A DNA stretch of 64,000 nucleotides from Podaxis mareebaensis (taxonomy: Eukaryota; Basidiomycota; Agaricomycetes; Agaricales; Agaricaceae), in contig JAEUWP010000470.1 of the NCBI GenBank assembly GCA_018524725.1, positions 372,001-436,000 on the forward strand, written 5' to 3'. Below are positions 23,901-37,675 of this stretch, piece after piece (the stretch's first letter is position 1; each line of letters starts with the position of its first letter). The position numbers and the translations under genes are program-made. A model generated the notes under the pieces. It was not told where the DNA came from. It was given only the letters and a program-made list of their open reading frames with translations, and made no database searches.

Positions 23901-25539
23901 CTGTTCAAATGAATTATCCTGCAAATGAAACTGGTTAGGAAACATTTGGTGGGAAAGACAACCACCATACTTCAAAGATCTCAAATCCGAAGATATCCAA
24001 GATACCGATCACATGCGCTGACGCCCCTCGCGTTTTCATCGAAACGTTGATCCTAGAAACGATCCATTCAAAAAGGTTGTTGTAAATCGCCTTCGACAAA
24101 GCGTCCCGTCCGGCTGAAGCTTGTGATGGATTCAGAGGAACATTGTAAACAGACCCTCGACGACCTCCCTTCTGTGTCTCCATGACCCGTTGTGTTAGGA
24201 CCTTCTGCACCGTAGCACCATCCACTTCCATCAAGTATGCGACAAAGTCGGTCACCCCAGTATCTGAAATTTTTGCGTTCCCATCGTCCATTTCCTCGAA
24301 TTGCACGTTTCCAAGCCAGAGGACGATCGCTAGCATCTTAAAGATCTCATTCTGCTCTTCCGGGCTCAGGCCAATGACACCCATGGCTTTCTGAAGTCAA
24401 AGGTCAACCCAAGTCAGACTAGAAGTAGAGATAGGATTCACGATTGTTTCGGCGTAGTCCTTCACATCGTCAATATCCTGAACCTCCAAGCAATTGCTCA
24501 TACTTGTGTACGCATAAGCGTCAGGACCTTGAAGGCCGAATGCCTCTGAGTACGAATAGTCAATCCATCTATCAGGAGTATACAAACACAACTACGCACC
24601 TCTTTGCTCATCCGAAGCACCCTTTGTAAATTGATAGAAAATGTGGAAATTGCGCTCATTTTCCACTTGTCCGACCACACGACCCTTTTCCAATAGATAA
24701 TTCGTAATCTGAGCACCGATTGGCTCCCCGTTGGTGTTGAACATGATTTCTAGATATTTGCCCTATCAAGGAGATGAATGCCATTTCCAGAAATCTGTGC
24801 TCTTCACGTACATGTCGACTAGAGTTATTATTACGAAGCGTTTTGGCGCATCCAAAACTCTCCAGTAGGGGGTTCGTCGCCAGCACCATGTCCTTGATCT
24901 CCTGGATGCTGCTGTCATGGCCACCAGAGACGGCGGCAATGTACTGCATGATACGTTTGGCAGCTTCTGTCTTTCCAGCACCGGATTCACCAGAGATGAT
25001 GACGCATTGATTCTCGTGATAGGCATTCATATTATAGTAAGCGCTCTCCGCAATGCTGAAAACATGTGGCGGAACCTCGAGCCTATTCTTGCCCCGATAA
25101 CGTTGTAAGATCTCATCCGTGTAGATGCCAAGATCTGTATTATTGTTACTAACCCTAAACATGAGCGATGCTGCGTAGTACACGCACCTCGGAACGGGTT
25201 GACTGAAATCAAGACTGCTCCAATATATGTGTAAATTTCACCGCTCTTCCATCGTTGCTCCAAGTTCTCGTTGATTTTCTCGTTACTGATAGCCGTCAGC
25301 AATGTCATATCTGAGACTCCGACCTGCTTCTTCTTGAAGCCTTCCTTCCAGTCGGCCTAGATGGACATGTATCTCATCATTCCATCTGACGCGTTGTTAT
25401 CGAGTACGTACCTTCGCGACTTTCGCCTTGCCCCCGGGCTGCTTTGCTGGTGCCACCTTCTTTCCTGCCTTCTTGGATATGGCCTGTACACGCAATGGTC
25501 TATTGCTGCGGTGTTGCGGTCGCGGATCGGGCTCACCAT
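20972..25539 (-). CDS. MYO1: Class I myosin (Myo3/Myo5/MyoA type)
   Basis: Actin motor of cortical patches, needed for endocytosis and polarised growth. The motor domain shows the P-loop [12 protein letters not shown], switch I NNNSSRHG, switch [11 protein letters not shown] and the TEDS-site region [14 protein letters not shown] with serine, the p21-kinase-regulated residue in fungal class I myosins. Two IQ motifs ([23 protein letters not shown]) precede a basic TH1 lipid-binding tail. An SH3 domain ([15 protein letters not shown]...GWWLVKKDG) and a Pro-rich TH2 region follow. The very C-terminus ([17 protein letters not shown]) resembles a WH2/central motif, but no acidic DDDW-type Arp2/3 tail follows. 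The start codon is alone on exon 1 (25537-25539), followed by a GTGAGC intron to 25484. At least ten introns are present. The UCS chaperone gene lies 255 bp upstream on the same strand. Confidence 0.95.
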
Positions 25540-25794
25540 TGTCTCCGAAATGGGGTTACACGAGCCCAAGAGATATTAACTTTCCGGGTCTATTGATTGT
25601 ATATAGTGAAATGGAGATGACTGGGTATGAAAGAGCAAGGAGATGGAATATGGAAGTAGAGTATAAAGGTATGGGGATCATTGTAAGGATTACCCTAGTT
25701 CGGCATCTGCCGTAGCTAATTAAGGGTAACACCCCTGCACTTAAGATACCCCAAGGCTCTTTTAGTACAAGTAGTAAATTCTAATCACCGTATT

Positions 25795-27882
25795 CTAGAC
25801 TTTGACACCATCTTTCACCATGATCTGGAGAACCTCCGCAGCTGGCACCAGTACCATTTGTTCTTTCGTTAGACCTTCACCTTTAACGAGTCGTATGAGT
25901 GCTCTCACGAGCCCTACTAATTGTGCACCCTGCTCCAATGTCTTGCGTGAATCGATATCGCTGATACCGTTGAAAAGGTTCCGGACACAGACGACACCTC
26001 GGTGCACGAGACCCGGGTTCTCATGAACTGTCCGGTTGTCGTTAGCATCCTCGTTAGGAAAGACGACGACGGAGGGGTCGATGAGCTGAGTCAACACTGG
26101 CAGTACTCTACCGCGTTCCTGCTGTAGCTGTGCCAGAGCTTGGCAAGCATGCGGGGAACATGTCAGTGTCGCGAGGGCACCAGAGGCAGCTAATGCAGTC
26201 GACAGATCATCTACATCTGCCAATGCCACCAAAATCTGAAGTTTGGACTTGGCATTGGGAGAATTAGGCGCGCCACCATAGCGCTCGAAGACTTCATCGG
26301 ACCCTGCAATCAGGTTGCAAATCAATTCGACGGCGGAGCGTCGTACTAATGTATGATCCTCGAACATGAGAAGGTCAATTCTACCCAGAAGACCGTCCGC
26401 TTTGGCGATCCGTTCTGCGACCTCTGGTCGGTATGATGACAGATTAGTCAACGCCATGTTAGCTTCGAACTTTTGTAGGAGCGTCGATGAGGGATGCTGG
26501 AGCAGGATTGAAAATGGTCGAATGGCATCAAAGACCGCGCCAATATCGGGTCCAAAGACTTGAACTGGTGATGACGTGATGGCGAGCTTAGCCAAGGCCT
26601 GAATGGTCTCCAGATATGCCACGTCGAGAGTTTGATCCTTCGAGTTCAAGGTGGCCAAGGCGAGTTTGATGAGAGTCAAAAGCGTCTTTGCCCCACCACT
26701 TTGTAACACTTTCCCTCTATTCTCCTTGTCTTCCACGATATTAAAAAGTGCTTTCCCAAGCTGTAGCCTGACGGCGAGACTATTACTGATCGTCAAGGCA
26801 GCACCTAGTACGTGAAGAGCCCCAGCATCTACAAGTCGGCGGGCGCGTGTCCTAACCCGTTCATCCGATTCCAGCGGTGAGGGATCGCTGGCTTCAAGAT
26901 TCCTCTTCGCGGCCTGTGCCATCTTTTTCAACTTTTCTAGTTGTGCTTGCTCCTCGGAGAGGCGAGGTCGATATGCACAAAGGTTGGATATAATGACAAG
27001 CACACCGTATACGAGCGCCGGTTCGGCGGTACGGTCTGTCGAGGTGGTAGACGACTTTTTACGAGGAACTATGGAGAAGAGTCGGTGAAGAAAGGTGGAA
27101 TCCGAGGATAGAGCCTCCTTAACCTCGGATCTGGTGCTGAGATAGGCGAGTCCTTCCACAGCGTCCGTAAGTGAGTCTAGTTTCTCTCCACTGACGACCA
27201 AGCCCTTCATCATATCCGCCAGATGGGCCTCTTGGTCTGTGTCGGTAGGCTTCTCACCGTCGGTTGTAACTTCAGATGCATCGGCAGCTACACCTCTGGT
27301 GTACTTGATGAGCGCGACAGCAGCCGCTGCCCGTAGCGTAGGATTCGAGGATTGTTGCGATTTGGCTTCCAACCAACGTAAAGCCTGTGATGGAATGATC
27401 TCTCTACAACGTTTATGACCAGACGCCTGCCCCAGTAAATGGGCAACATCCTCATAAAGTTGCGTGGAGCGAGATAGATCAACGCCCTCCATGATATTCT
27501 CCACGACACTATCTTCTGAGATGATAGCCGCTGCAGCTTCCCAGTCCACTTGGAATAGTGCATGTAGTGTACAGATGCCCAGTCGTAGTGACGCATCGTT
27601 CGTCTCGGCCAACGAGTCGACGATTGGAGGTCCAAAGAGTTTGGCTAGTTTCTCAGACGCCTTGATATTTTCCGGTGTCGCTTTCGTTCCACGGGCCTTC
27701 TGACATATGGCGGAAATCAAGACGTAAGCTTTGGAACGAATCTTTGAAGTATTTGGAAAGGTAAATGCTTGTGTAACGCTGGAGATATCGGTGGACGAGA
27801 ACGACTCAAAATTTGCCGTCTGTGATTTCTTGATAAGTTCGTCCAAAGTCTTTTCGTCGACTTGTGTTGCCTGTTCGGCCAT
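25795..27882 (-). CDS. SHE4: UCS-domain myosin chaperone (She4/Rng3/UNC-45 family)
   Basis: Intronless 695-residue all-helical armadillo-repeat protein. UCS proteins bind the motor domain of class I, II and V myosins and are required for their folding and actin interaction (She4 with Myo3/Myo5 in budding yeast, Rng3 in fission yeast). Family features seen are the repeated LRLGICTLHALF / LRAAAAVALIKY helices. The C-terminal UCS block includes FEANMALTNLSSYRPEVAERI, VRRSAVELICNLI and HRGVVCVRNLFNG. No TPR domain is present, as expected in fungi. The ATG at 27882 (MAEQATQVDEK) is 123 bp from the divergent TRM6 start. Its neighbour downstream on the same strand is the class I myosin, a likely client. 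Confidence 0.9.
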   Translation of the reverse strand: MAEQATQVDEKTLDELIKKSQTANFESFSSTDISSVTQAFTFPNTSKIRSKAYVLISAICQKARGTKATPENIKASEKLAKLFGPPIVDSLAETNDASLRLGICTLHALFQVDWEAAAAIISEDSVVENIMEGVDLSRSTQLYEDVAHLLGQASGHKRCREIIPSQALRWLEAKSQQSSNPTLRAAAAVALIKYTRGVAADASEVTTDGEKPTDTDQEAHLADMMKGLVVSGEKLDSLTDAVEGLAYLSTRSEVKEALSSDSTFLHRLFSIVPRKKSSTTSTDRTAEPALVYGVLVIISNLCAYRPRLSEEQAQLEKLKKMAQAAKRNLEASDPSPLESDERVRTRARRLVDAGALHVLGAALTISNSLAVRLQLGKALFNIVEDKENRGKVLQSGGAKTLLTLIKLALATLNSKDQTLDVAYLETIQALAKLAITSSPVQVFGPDIGAVFDAIRPFSILLQHPSSTLLQKFEANMALTNLSSYRPEVAERIAKADGLLGRIDLLMFEDHTLVRRSAVELICNLIAGSDEVFERYGGAPNSPNAKSKLQILVALADVDDLSTALAASGALATLTCSPHACQALAQLQQERGRVLPVLTQLIDPSVVVFPNEDANDNRTVHENPGLVHRGVVCVRNLFNGISDIDSRKTLEQGAQLVGLVRALIRLVKGEGLTKEQMVLVPAAEVLQIMVKDGVKV

Positions 27883-28005
27883 TACGCTTTAATGTGGATG
27901 CGAAAATATGAAATGCAGACATTAGGGAACTGACCATGGTGATGGTCCGAAGCTTAGGTCACGATCACTCACCCAAATTTACCATCACACTTTTCGGCCT
28001 TCATC

Positions 28006-29807
28006 ATGCCTCCAAAACCCAAACAACGCAAAGACGCTGTTCAACGGAAACCAGAGCTCAGAGATGCGGTGATCCAGGCAGGCGATAATGTTCTTGTCCA
28101 ACTGCCAAATGGTGACATCCGCAGTGTAAAAGTCGATCCCAATTCGTGCGCTTCTCGTTCCTTCTCTTACGCCAACCATTTACCAAATTTTAGAACGGCC
28201 ACTATCAATAAGTTTGGGTCTTTTCATGCCAACGAGCTCATTGACCAATCCTATGGAATTACATATGAGATTCAAGGCAAAAAATTAAAAGCGCTACCAC
28301 CTCGCACGCTGCAGGAAGTAGGTAGGAACCACCTCGACCTCGGCCTGCAACTGTTGTAACATTCTTTGCAGAGGACACGGATGCAACCAATGAATACATC
28401 AACGATGGGGAGTTTGTTCAGCCTCTCACAATCACAGAGATTCAAGCGCTTAAACAAGCTGGAGCCCATGCTTCGGTAGGCCTACCCTTGTTCAATTGGC
28501 CCAATGCTCACACTGTGTTCAGGATATCATAAAAAAGCAAATTGAACAACATTCAAATTACTCTCTTAAGACAGAGTACAGCAAAGAGAAGTACAAAAAG
28601 CGCAAGGAAGCGAAGTATGTAAGACGTCATCTCCTCGTTGCTCTGTTGATTGTTTCAAAGGTACTGCAAGACCTTTACGACCCTCGCACCCACTCTCTAT
28701 AACGTCTGCGAATACTGGTTTTCAAAGGACCAGGCACGGTTGCGAGACATTCGTGTGGACACCCTCTCGCAACTTCTGAACTTGGGTGGGGTGCGACCAG
28801 GGGGCAGATACATCGTGGTCGATGATGCATCCGGGGTTGTGGTTTCCGCCATGTTGGAGCGTATGGGAGGTACGCCCTGCAAGTAGATTGCAATAAACCC
28901 GTTCTCACCTAAGACAAGGCGAGGGAAGACTAATTACAGTCCATGACTCCGAATCACCTCCACCATATCCCGTCATGTCCAACATGAATTTCTCCGCAGA
29001 AATCACAAATATCCTGTCGTCTCTTAATTGGGCCACGGCCGACGAGAGCTATACACCTATATTGCCGCCAAGCGAAGTTTCAGCACAAGACGTTAAGTCC
29101 GAGCGCCAGAAATCCCGCCTAAATAAGCGGAAAGCCATGACGAACCATCTCTACTCGACGCGACAAGAGCTCTTCGATGGTGAATTCGACGGGTAGGAAC
29201 TCTTTTTTTCACCATGTCAATTAGAACCTCATCAGTTATTTTTACCAGACTAATACTCGCAACACAATACGACCCATACTCAATCATCGAAAAGTATGCA
29301 CAATACCTGGGTGGTTCGGCTAACCTCGTTGTATACAGCCCACATCCACAAATCCTCGCCGATCTCCAAACAAAACTACGAAATTTTTCTGAATGGCTAT
29401 CACCCAGTCTCACCGAGTCATGGCTACGTCGGTATCAGGTCTTACCTGGTCGAACACATCCTCTCATGAACATGTCGGGGTCTGGTGGTTATCTTCTGCA
29501 CGCGATCAGGGTGTATGCTACGTCGATCCTCCCTTACCTCCTTACGAACTGACACGTTCATACCAGTTATGATGATCCAGACGCCACATATACCCAGCTC
29601 TACAAACACCGCAATAAGAAGCCCAAAGTTAGCACTGAAGGCTCCGCCACGCCCATCATTGACGAAGGTGCAGGCTCGTCAGTGCCAGCCCCCGCGCCCT
29701 CAAATTCAGATGCCAAAATGGAAGTGACGGTGACCACCAGTAACGAGTCCGAGACGAAAGACGGCGATACATTAATGTCTACAGTATGTAAAATACAACA
29801 AATATGA
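28006..29807 (+). CDS. TRM6: tRNA (adenine-58-N1)-methyltransferase non-catalytic subunit TRM6/GCD10
   Basis: Partner of the catalytic Trm61 in the nuclear heterotetramer that makes m1A58 in tRNA, needed for initiator tRNA-Met stability. The spliced protein (about 470 residues) begins MPPKPKQRKDAVQRK and includes VLVQLPNGDIRSVKV and FGSFHANELIDQSYGITYEI. It continues with KYCKTFTTLAPTLYNVCEYWF, the MTase-like LLNLGGVRPGGRYIVVDDASG, and EPFxx-type C-terminal segments (NRKKPKVS region). The exons join at TC|A (28145/28194), GTAG|AG, TCG|GAT, AA|G TAC, GGAG|GC, GG|A CTA and AG|T TAT, all phase-consistent. The SAM-binding motif is degenerate, as usual for this subunit. The acidic or Ser-rich end may continue a few codons differently if an extra 3' intron exists. 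Confidence 0.9.
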
Positions 29808-29946
29808 TGTCCCATCGTGATACTCATGATCGTCGTGAATAGTAGTCTGACGTACATACGGTACGATATAAGAATACGAATGAAAGTGATCCAGACATTT
29901 AGGTGGATAGAAGAAAAATGTTTAGGATGTTGGGATGAGAAACTGG

Positions 29947-32900
29947 CTAGGATGTGATGATATTGGATTCAGGGAAGAGTGCAGCAAAAATCTGCAGCGG
30001 GGACGTCAGTGTTGAATCCAGATGATTCAGAGCGCTCTGACCTCGTCGAGAATGGTGTACGCTATATGCTGGTTCAATCGACGGTTTTGTAGTACTGCAA
30101 ATATTCGACGGGCACCCCGTCGGGCATTTGTCCTTCCAATCATGTTCGCGGCAAGGTCTAGTGAAGGGAAAGCAAAGTGAGGCTCGGATTACTGGAGCTC
30201 TTCGGTGTCACTCACCAGGCACAAGTGAGGACAGTTTACGATTAGCTTCGTCCCTCGTGCGCAGTCGTTCCTCTGCTGTCCGGGGCGGTTCAGGCGACTT
30301 GAGCTTGCCACCAGGCCAAAGGTTATCTCTGAACATATCCAGGTAGCTTATAATCTTTGGTTCCTCCACAAGACCCTTCACAGTATCCCGAATTTTTCTT
30401 AAGGAAGAAGTCAGTCTGGTCACCTCAGAAGCAGTAATTTGCGTACCTCTCGATGGTCCCCCCCAGAACCTGTTGCAGAATAATTAAAGTGGCCTGCCTC
30501 CTCAACCAATTATTCTTCTTATTCAACTCGAACACCGCCAAAATCAAATCACAAATGGGGGCCGTGAAGGCCGTAGCCTCTCCCTCCAGCAATTTCAACT
30601 CGCCCGAAATCTTCCTCAATGTCGCTTCCGTTGCTGACTTCCCCGATGCATTCAGAGCTTGTGCAACGAGATCCTCATCATTACTCCCAGAGCCAACGAT
30701 GCCTGCGAATTCAGCTGCTTGGCGTGTAAGACGTTGGATCATGACATCGAGCATTGAAGGCCCAAAAAACATATCATCTATGCTTTCCGTTACCTGCTTA
30801 TAGACATTTTTTACGAGGTCGGTGCCCGAGAAGGGTTTTGGTAAGGGGTCCGGATTCCCAACGACGAAGGGGGAGTCGCGTGAAAGGAAGGCTCGGAGTT
30901 CATTGCTCTCGCAGACGATGGGGATAGCGATCAGGTTCTATATAGCATGTCATCGACCGCGAACGCCAGGAATGTCATGCTACTTACCTGCAAATATCTT
31001 TCCAATGCAACCCGCCTCATATCCACAAAACTCCCAGACAAGGTCGTCACTAGCCTCTTTCCGGGAAAATCCAGACCTTTAACCAACACATACTTCTCCC
31101 TCAATCGATTATGCATGTTGAAAAATTCATTGTATCGCCTCGCAACGACCCACCCCGACGCAAAACTCCCATCTAAGGCCAACTGTTGTACTTCAATCAA
31201 ATACCGCACAACTGACTTTCCATCCTCCTCGCTCACGGTCGAGCTCACAATCGAGACCTTCGTCCGATCGGATACGAGTCGATTAGCTGCCTCTTGTTGT
31301 TCATACTGCGTCCTCTGGAACTGCAACTCTCTCAACTCCCGGTTCATGGACGCTTTGGACTTGTTGAGTAGTTTGAGCTCCTGCATGTCTCCGGTCAACT
31401 CGGCTTTTCGGATAAGGTTATCGAGCATCGTCTCTTGTGCTTCTAGATGGGAGATTTTGTCGGTCAGGCGAGCAATCTCGTACGAGAGCTGTAGGTCTCC
31501 AGGTCCAGCAGGTCTATATGGATAATTCTCCCCTGTAATCGAGTTTTCCAAGCCGGCCTCGTCTCCCTCCGGCTCTTCTACCTCCGCATCATCAAAGACA
31601 GCCCTCTGCTTGCCTTTGTCCTGACTGCTGGCAGTCTTGAAAGGCTTGTCAACGTCAGTTGACTCGTCTCCAAATAACGAAGGTCCGGATTGCTCATTTT
31701 CGAGGGCCATGATATCCGTCAGGGCAGCATGAATTGCTTCCATCCGCCTTTCTTCAGCTCTCTGTATCTCATCTTCGGGATCGTTGAAGAGCGGCGCTCG
31801 TGTGGATTCGGCGCTGGCCTCAGGCACGGGAGACATTAACACTTCAATATTATTTGTTGGGGTGCGATTTGAGGAACGGCCAGAGTTCGAACTTCCCGTT
31901 CGTTGTATCGGGAACGCGGAGCTGAAGCCGGAACCTGGCCCGTCGAAGGTGTTCTGTGGTGGTAGATGATGTTCGGGTTTGGGCGTGATAGGCGAAGAAG
32001 GTGAGGCAACTGAGGCTATGAAGTCTGTGTCGTTGAGGACACGGAACCAGAGGTCCGAACGTTCAAACTCCTCGAAGTCTTGTTCCATGTCCTTCTCAAT
32101 TTGGCGTTGGGCAAGTAAGACGCTTCGTCGAACACGACGCTGTGCCGCCTGGGAAGGATCCGCACTATTGCGTACAAATTCGCGTATGATATCAATATGC
32201 TTCTTAGATATCGAGGAAAGTGCGGGAGCTATAATAGAGGTTGTGAAGTACAGATCATAGATCATGGAGATATCTTCCTTCAGAGTCGGAGAGATGGATA
32301 GGTCTTGTAGATCGTCTTCCGAGCCGGACGAGTCCGAGTCAACAGTTTCCAGTGGATTCTTGAAGCTTTCAACCGTGAGCCAAAACTGGACTGGAAGCGA
32401 GCGGTGTCTACGATCCATAAACTCCATAAAGTATGAGAGGGAGCTTGGATTCCTGAGCACGTCGCGCAGTGATACTCTTGGTTTACCGTTGGTGTCTTGA
32501 AGTGTTGGCTGCCCGGAACCATCCTCTCCGCCGAGGAGAACAATACGCTCCTCAACCTTGCGCTTCGCAGTGTAGAGCCGATCCAGAAAGGCAACGACAT
32601 CTTCTGTCTTCTCTCCATTAATCCAGTCATCCTTTTCGTGATTGGCTGCCAAAGTCGCTTTTTAGGTTCTGATGGCGTAGGTAATGTGATGGCGACGACA
32701 TACCAAGTAGCATGCGGGTTCGTCGGATTTCGCCCATGATGTCATTCTTCAAGCGTCGTGCATCCAGAAGAGACGAACAACGATTGATGCTCCGCAAGAA
32801 AGATTCGAATTTGCGGATGTCAGTGCGAATAGTAATGGTTTCTGTAGTTGGAGGCACTTGGGGCTGGGCAGAGGTGTGGCGGCTGGAAGATCGAGGGGAC

Positions 32901-33964
32901 TGTGCTTCTAATATATTTCGGACTTTAGTGATCAGTTTTCTGGAAAAGTGTGGGTAAGCAAAAAAAAAAAAAACGAGGCCAATCGGAAACAGTACTCACT
33001 GCTGATGAATAGCAGCACCAGCCTAAAAATGTCGAAGGTGAGTGTTCTGCTGTGATAGGTCATTTGAACATACCACTTGGTCAATCATCCTGTTCCAGAA
33101 ATCAGGATCGGTGATCATATCCATAACAGGGTATAGAACGGTGCATGCGACGATCTCCCTAGCCATGATCCTAAGCGCTTTGCTCTGCGCTTCGGTCTCT
33201 GGCAGAGCGTAAGGCAACACACGATCAATGAGGCGTCGAAGATGCACTTCTTCATTCTGTTTGGTAAATGTCGTGGAGAGGTTGTCAATCGCAGGATGAA
33301 GCTTGGTGACACCTCTTCCTGCGTAACGACTCGCAAGCAAGAGATCAAGCTCCTCCGATTGGGTTAGCTTACGCTCAAGGCCAGCACCACGTAGCGCCAT
33401 TTCGGACTGTCGGAACTGGTCGATGTGCACAGTAATCTTGGGGAGGACGCGCCTAACAATGAGCGCCACGAGGTCGATGCTAGACGCCCTGTGCAGCAAC
33501 TGGGCTAACGAAGCATGCAGGAGGGTGGATACGGAGGTTGGGAAGGATGGACAAGACGAAATGTCGTTGTACCATGTCCAAACGAAGTCCCTAATAATCT
33601 TGTTGAGGATATCATTAAGAGCCACCGATATTTCGTGTGATTGTGGATACAAGGGTGGAAGGGGTTGTGTCATACTCTGAGACCACTGGGACCTTGTGAG
33701 TACCACCTGCCATGCTGCAGGTGTTGAGAATGCAAACGGACGTGCAGCCTGGTGGACATGCACGCGTGCTCGTTGCTGCTTAGAGTCGAGGTGATGACCA
33801 AGGAAGATTGTAAGCCCGAGAAAGGTGATGACGAAGAACAGGAAGATGACAGGCGAGAAGATGAGGAGAAGAAGCGGAGACGCGGCGAGTTTCGAGACCA
33901 CAGGGAGAATGACAGCCAGAACACCGACGAAGACAACGGCGCGTATACTGAGGTGGTTTGCCAT
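29947..33964 (-). CDS. MDM1: PXA-RGS-PX-nexin_C protein (Mdm1 / SNX13-SNX14-SNX25 family)
   Basis: The domain order identifies it. An N-terminal membrane hairpin (SIRAVVFVGVLAVILPVVS, then LLLLIFSPVIFLFFVITFLG) is followed by the PXA domain (SVALNDILNKIIRDFVWTWY). Next come the RGS domain (SLSYFMEFMDRRHRSLPVQF), a Ser-rich linker, a coiled coil, the PX domain (RYLIEVQQLALDGSFASGW, YNEFFNMHNRLREKY) and nexin_C (IGRTNARRGARRIFAVLQNR). Yeast Mdm1 is an ER-anchored tether at nucleus-vacuole contact sites. The predicted role is the same: lipid exchange between ER and vacuole or lipid droplets. Stop TAG is at 29947-29949. Roughly seven introns are seen, including those at about 33005-33075, 32650-32700, 30940-30990 and 30172-30230. 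It shares a divergent promoter of 238 bp with the mitochondrial carrier. Confidence 0.92.
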
Positions 33965-34202
33965 GGCGCGCGGCGTCTAGGGCTAGCGTTCAAAGGTTCA
34001 TCACTGGGCGGGCAGAGAGTCAGAGCCAGAGCAGCTGCCGAGTGACGAAGAGTGCCAATCATCCAGAATAAGCAGTTAACACATAAATAACACGTGACGG
34101 GATCTCGATCACCCATTCCGGATCCTCGGTTCACAACTCAAATCCCGAAATTTAGTATTTTCTTCACTCTTGCTATCCTCCCCCTCTCTCCTTCACCACT
34201 CC

Positions 34203-35649
34203 ATGGCAGCCACCAAGTCAAGTCCACTGGTTTCTAGCCCACTATCTACGACAGAGGGCTTTGTCTGCGGTGCGATTGCAGCATGCACAGCTGTATGCAA
34301 CCATCTCGACACAACCTCTTTACTGGTGCTAATGCACGAATATTTTATCTCGTGTGCAGGTCACCGTCTCTAACCCTGCAGAGGTTGCCAAGACACGACT
34401 CCAGCTGCAAGGTGAGCTCGTAAAGGGTGGAGGAAAGAAGGTGTACAAGAATACTCTTGACGTCTGGGCGAAGACCTGGCGGAACGAGGGCATTCGGGGT
34501 CTGCAACGCGGCCTGCCTCCTGCAGTAAGTTGACGTGTCCTTCCGTCCTCGGCGTACCGCTGACAACCTTCCATGCAGTATGCCTACCAAGTGAGCGCGC
34601 TCGTAACCTTATACATTTCCTGGCCTGATGCGTTGTATATATAGATTCTATTAAACGGCTCTCGTCTCGGTGAGAGTCGCGACGCTTAACCATTGCCAAC
34701 ACTTTTGACCATGCTACAGGATTCTACGAACCCTTCCGTAGAAGCTTTAATAGATTCTTTGGTTGGGGTGCTGAAGAGCTTGTGCCATTCACATCGGTAT
34801 TAGCAGGTGCTGTCAGCGGCGCCGTTGGAGGTAGGCTTGCCCGCTTCGATATTAATGTTATCTCATGAGTACAGCGTCTTTGGGAAATCCTTTGTTCCTG
34901 ATCAAGGCTCGAATGCAGGCAAGAATTCACTAAATCTGAGCGACAATCTCATACCTACACTCTACAGGCATACTCACCGGCACTTCCAGTTGGCGCCCAA
35001 CACTACTACAAAAGTTCCCTTGACGCACTTAGAACCATCTTCCGAGCGGAAGGACCCCGCGGCCTTGTTCGCGGTATTGATGCTGCAATCCTACGGACAT
35101 CAATGGGGTCGTCCGTCCAGCTACCAAGTTACAACTTTACCAAAAACCAGCTGGTCAAACATGGAATTCTCCCTGCCGATAGCACATGGACCTTCCTGCT
35201 AAGCAGCACAGTTTCCGGTGCTTGCGTGGTATGTCTATACCACGATTATATGGCATAATCTGACGAATCAAAATTTCTAGTGTGTGGCCATGCAACCAGC
35301 AGATACCGCTCTTACACGGATGTATAACCAACCTACGGCGCCTGGACCTGACGGAAGGATGAGAGGAACGTTGTATAAGAATCCTATAGACTGTCTCTGG
35401 AAGACATTCAGGATTGAGGGCATTCGTGGATTGTATAAGGGTACGATGCAGCCCCGTTCTTCGCGTCACATACCTCATGCCGCTACTCTAGGTTCAACGG
35501 CTCATTTCATGCGTATAGCTCCGCATACGTAAGTTCGTCCCTACCTCAATGATACGATAAATAACCGACCGTTGGTTAGCATCATTACACTTACAGTTAA
35601 TGACCTAATCATTGGTTTATACAAGAAGGCGCGCGATGGTCGCTTATGA
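34203..35649 (+). CDS. OAC1: Mitochondrial carrier, OAC1 / SLC25A34-35 type
   Basis: Six-helix inner-membrane carrier built of three repeats, each with the Px[DE]xx[KR] signature or a derivative: VSNPAEVAKTRLQLQGEL, GNPLFLIKARMQ (Asp/Glu replaced by Leu) and MQPADTALTRMYNQP. The two odd-numbered repeats and the LQLQGEL sequence point to the oxaloacetate/sulfate/thiosulfate carrier group (yeast Oac1). Substrate is therefore inferred as oxaloacetate or a related dicarboxylate. The gene has about eight short introns, several only some 45-55 nt, and ends with TGA 35647-35649. Length of about 310 residues is normal. It diverges from the Mdm1-like gene and converges with the first GH5 gene. Confidence 0.85.
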
Positions 35650-35899
35650 CCCCAGTTTCAGCACTATCTTTGTAGATAATATCCCTCATCTCATGCCATG
35701 TATGCTAGCTAATCCATAGTGCAGTTCACATGTCAGCTTCTGAAACGGATTAGGACTCAGACATTTGAATGGGAAACTAGGAGCAAGGATAATGACAACA
35801 GTACGAATATTATCAGCCATAGTAATCACCTTACATTAGAAACGAGCGTGTTGAAAAGAGCGGTACGAATTAAGGTTCAAAAAAGGCCAACGAAGCCTC

Positions 35900-37675
<1,776 letters not shown>

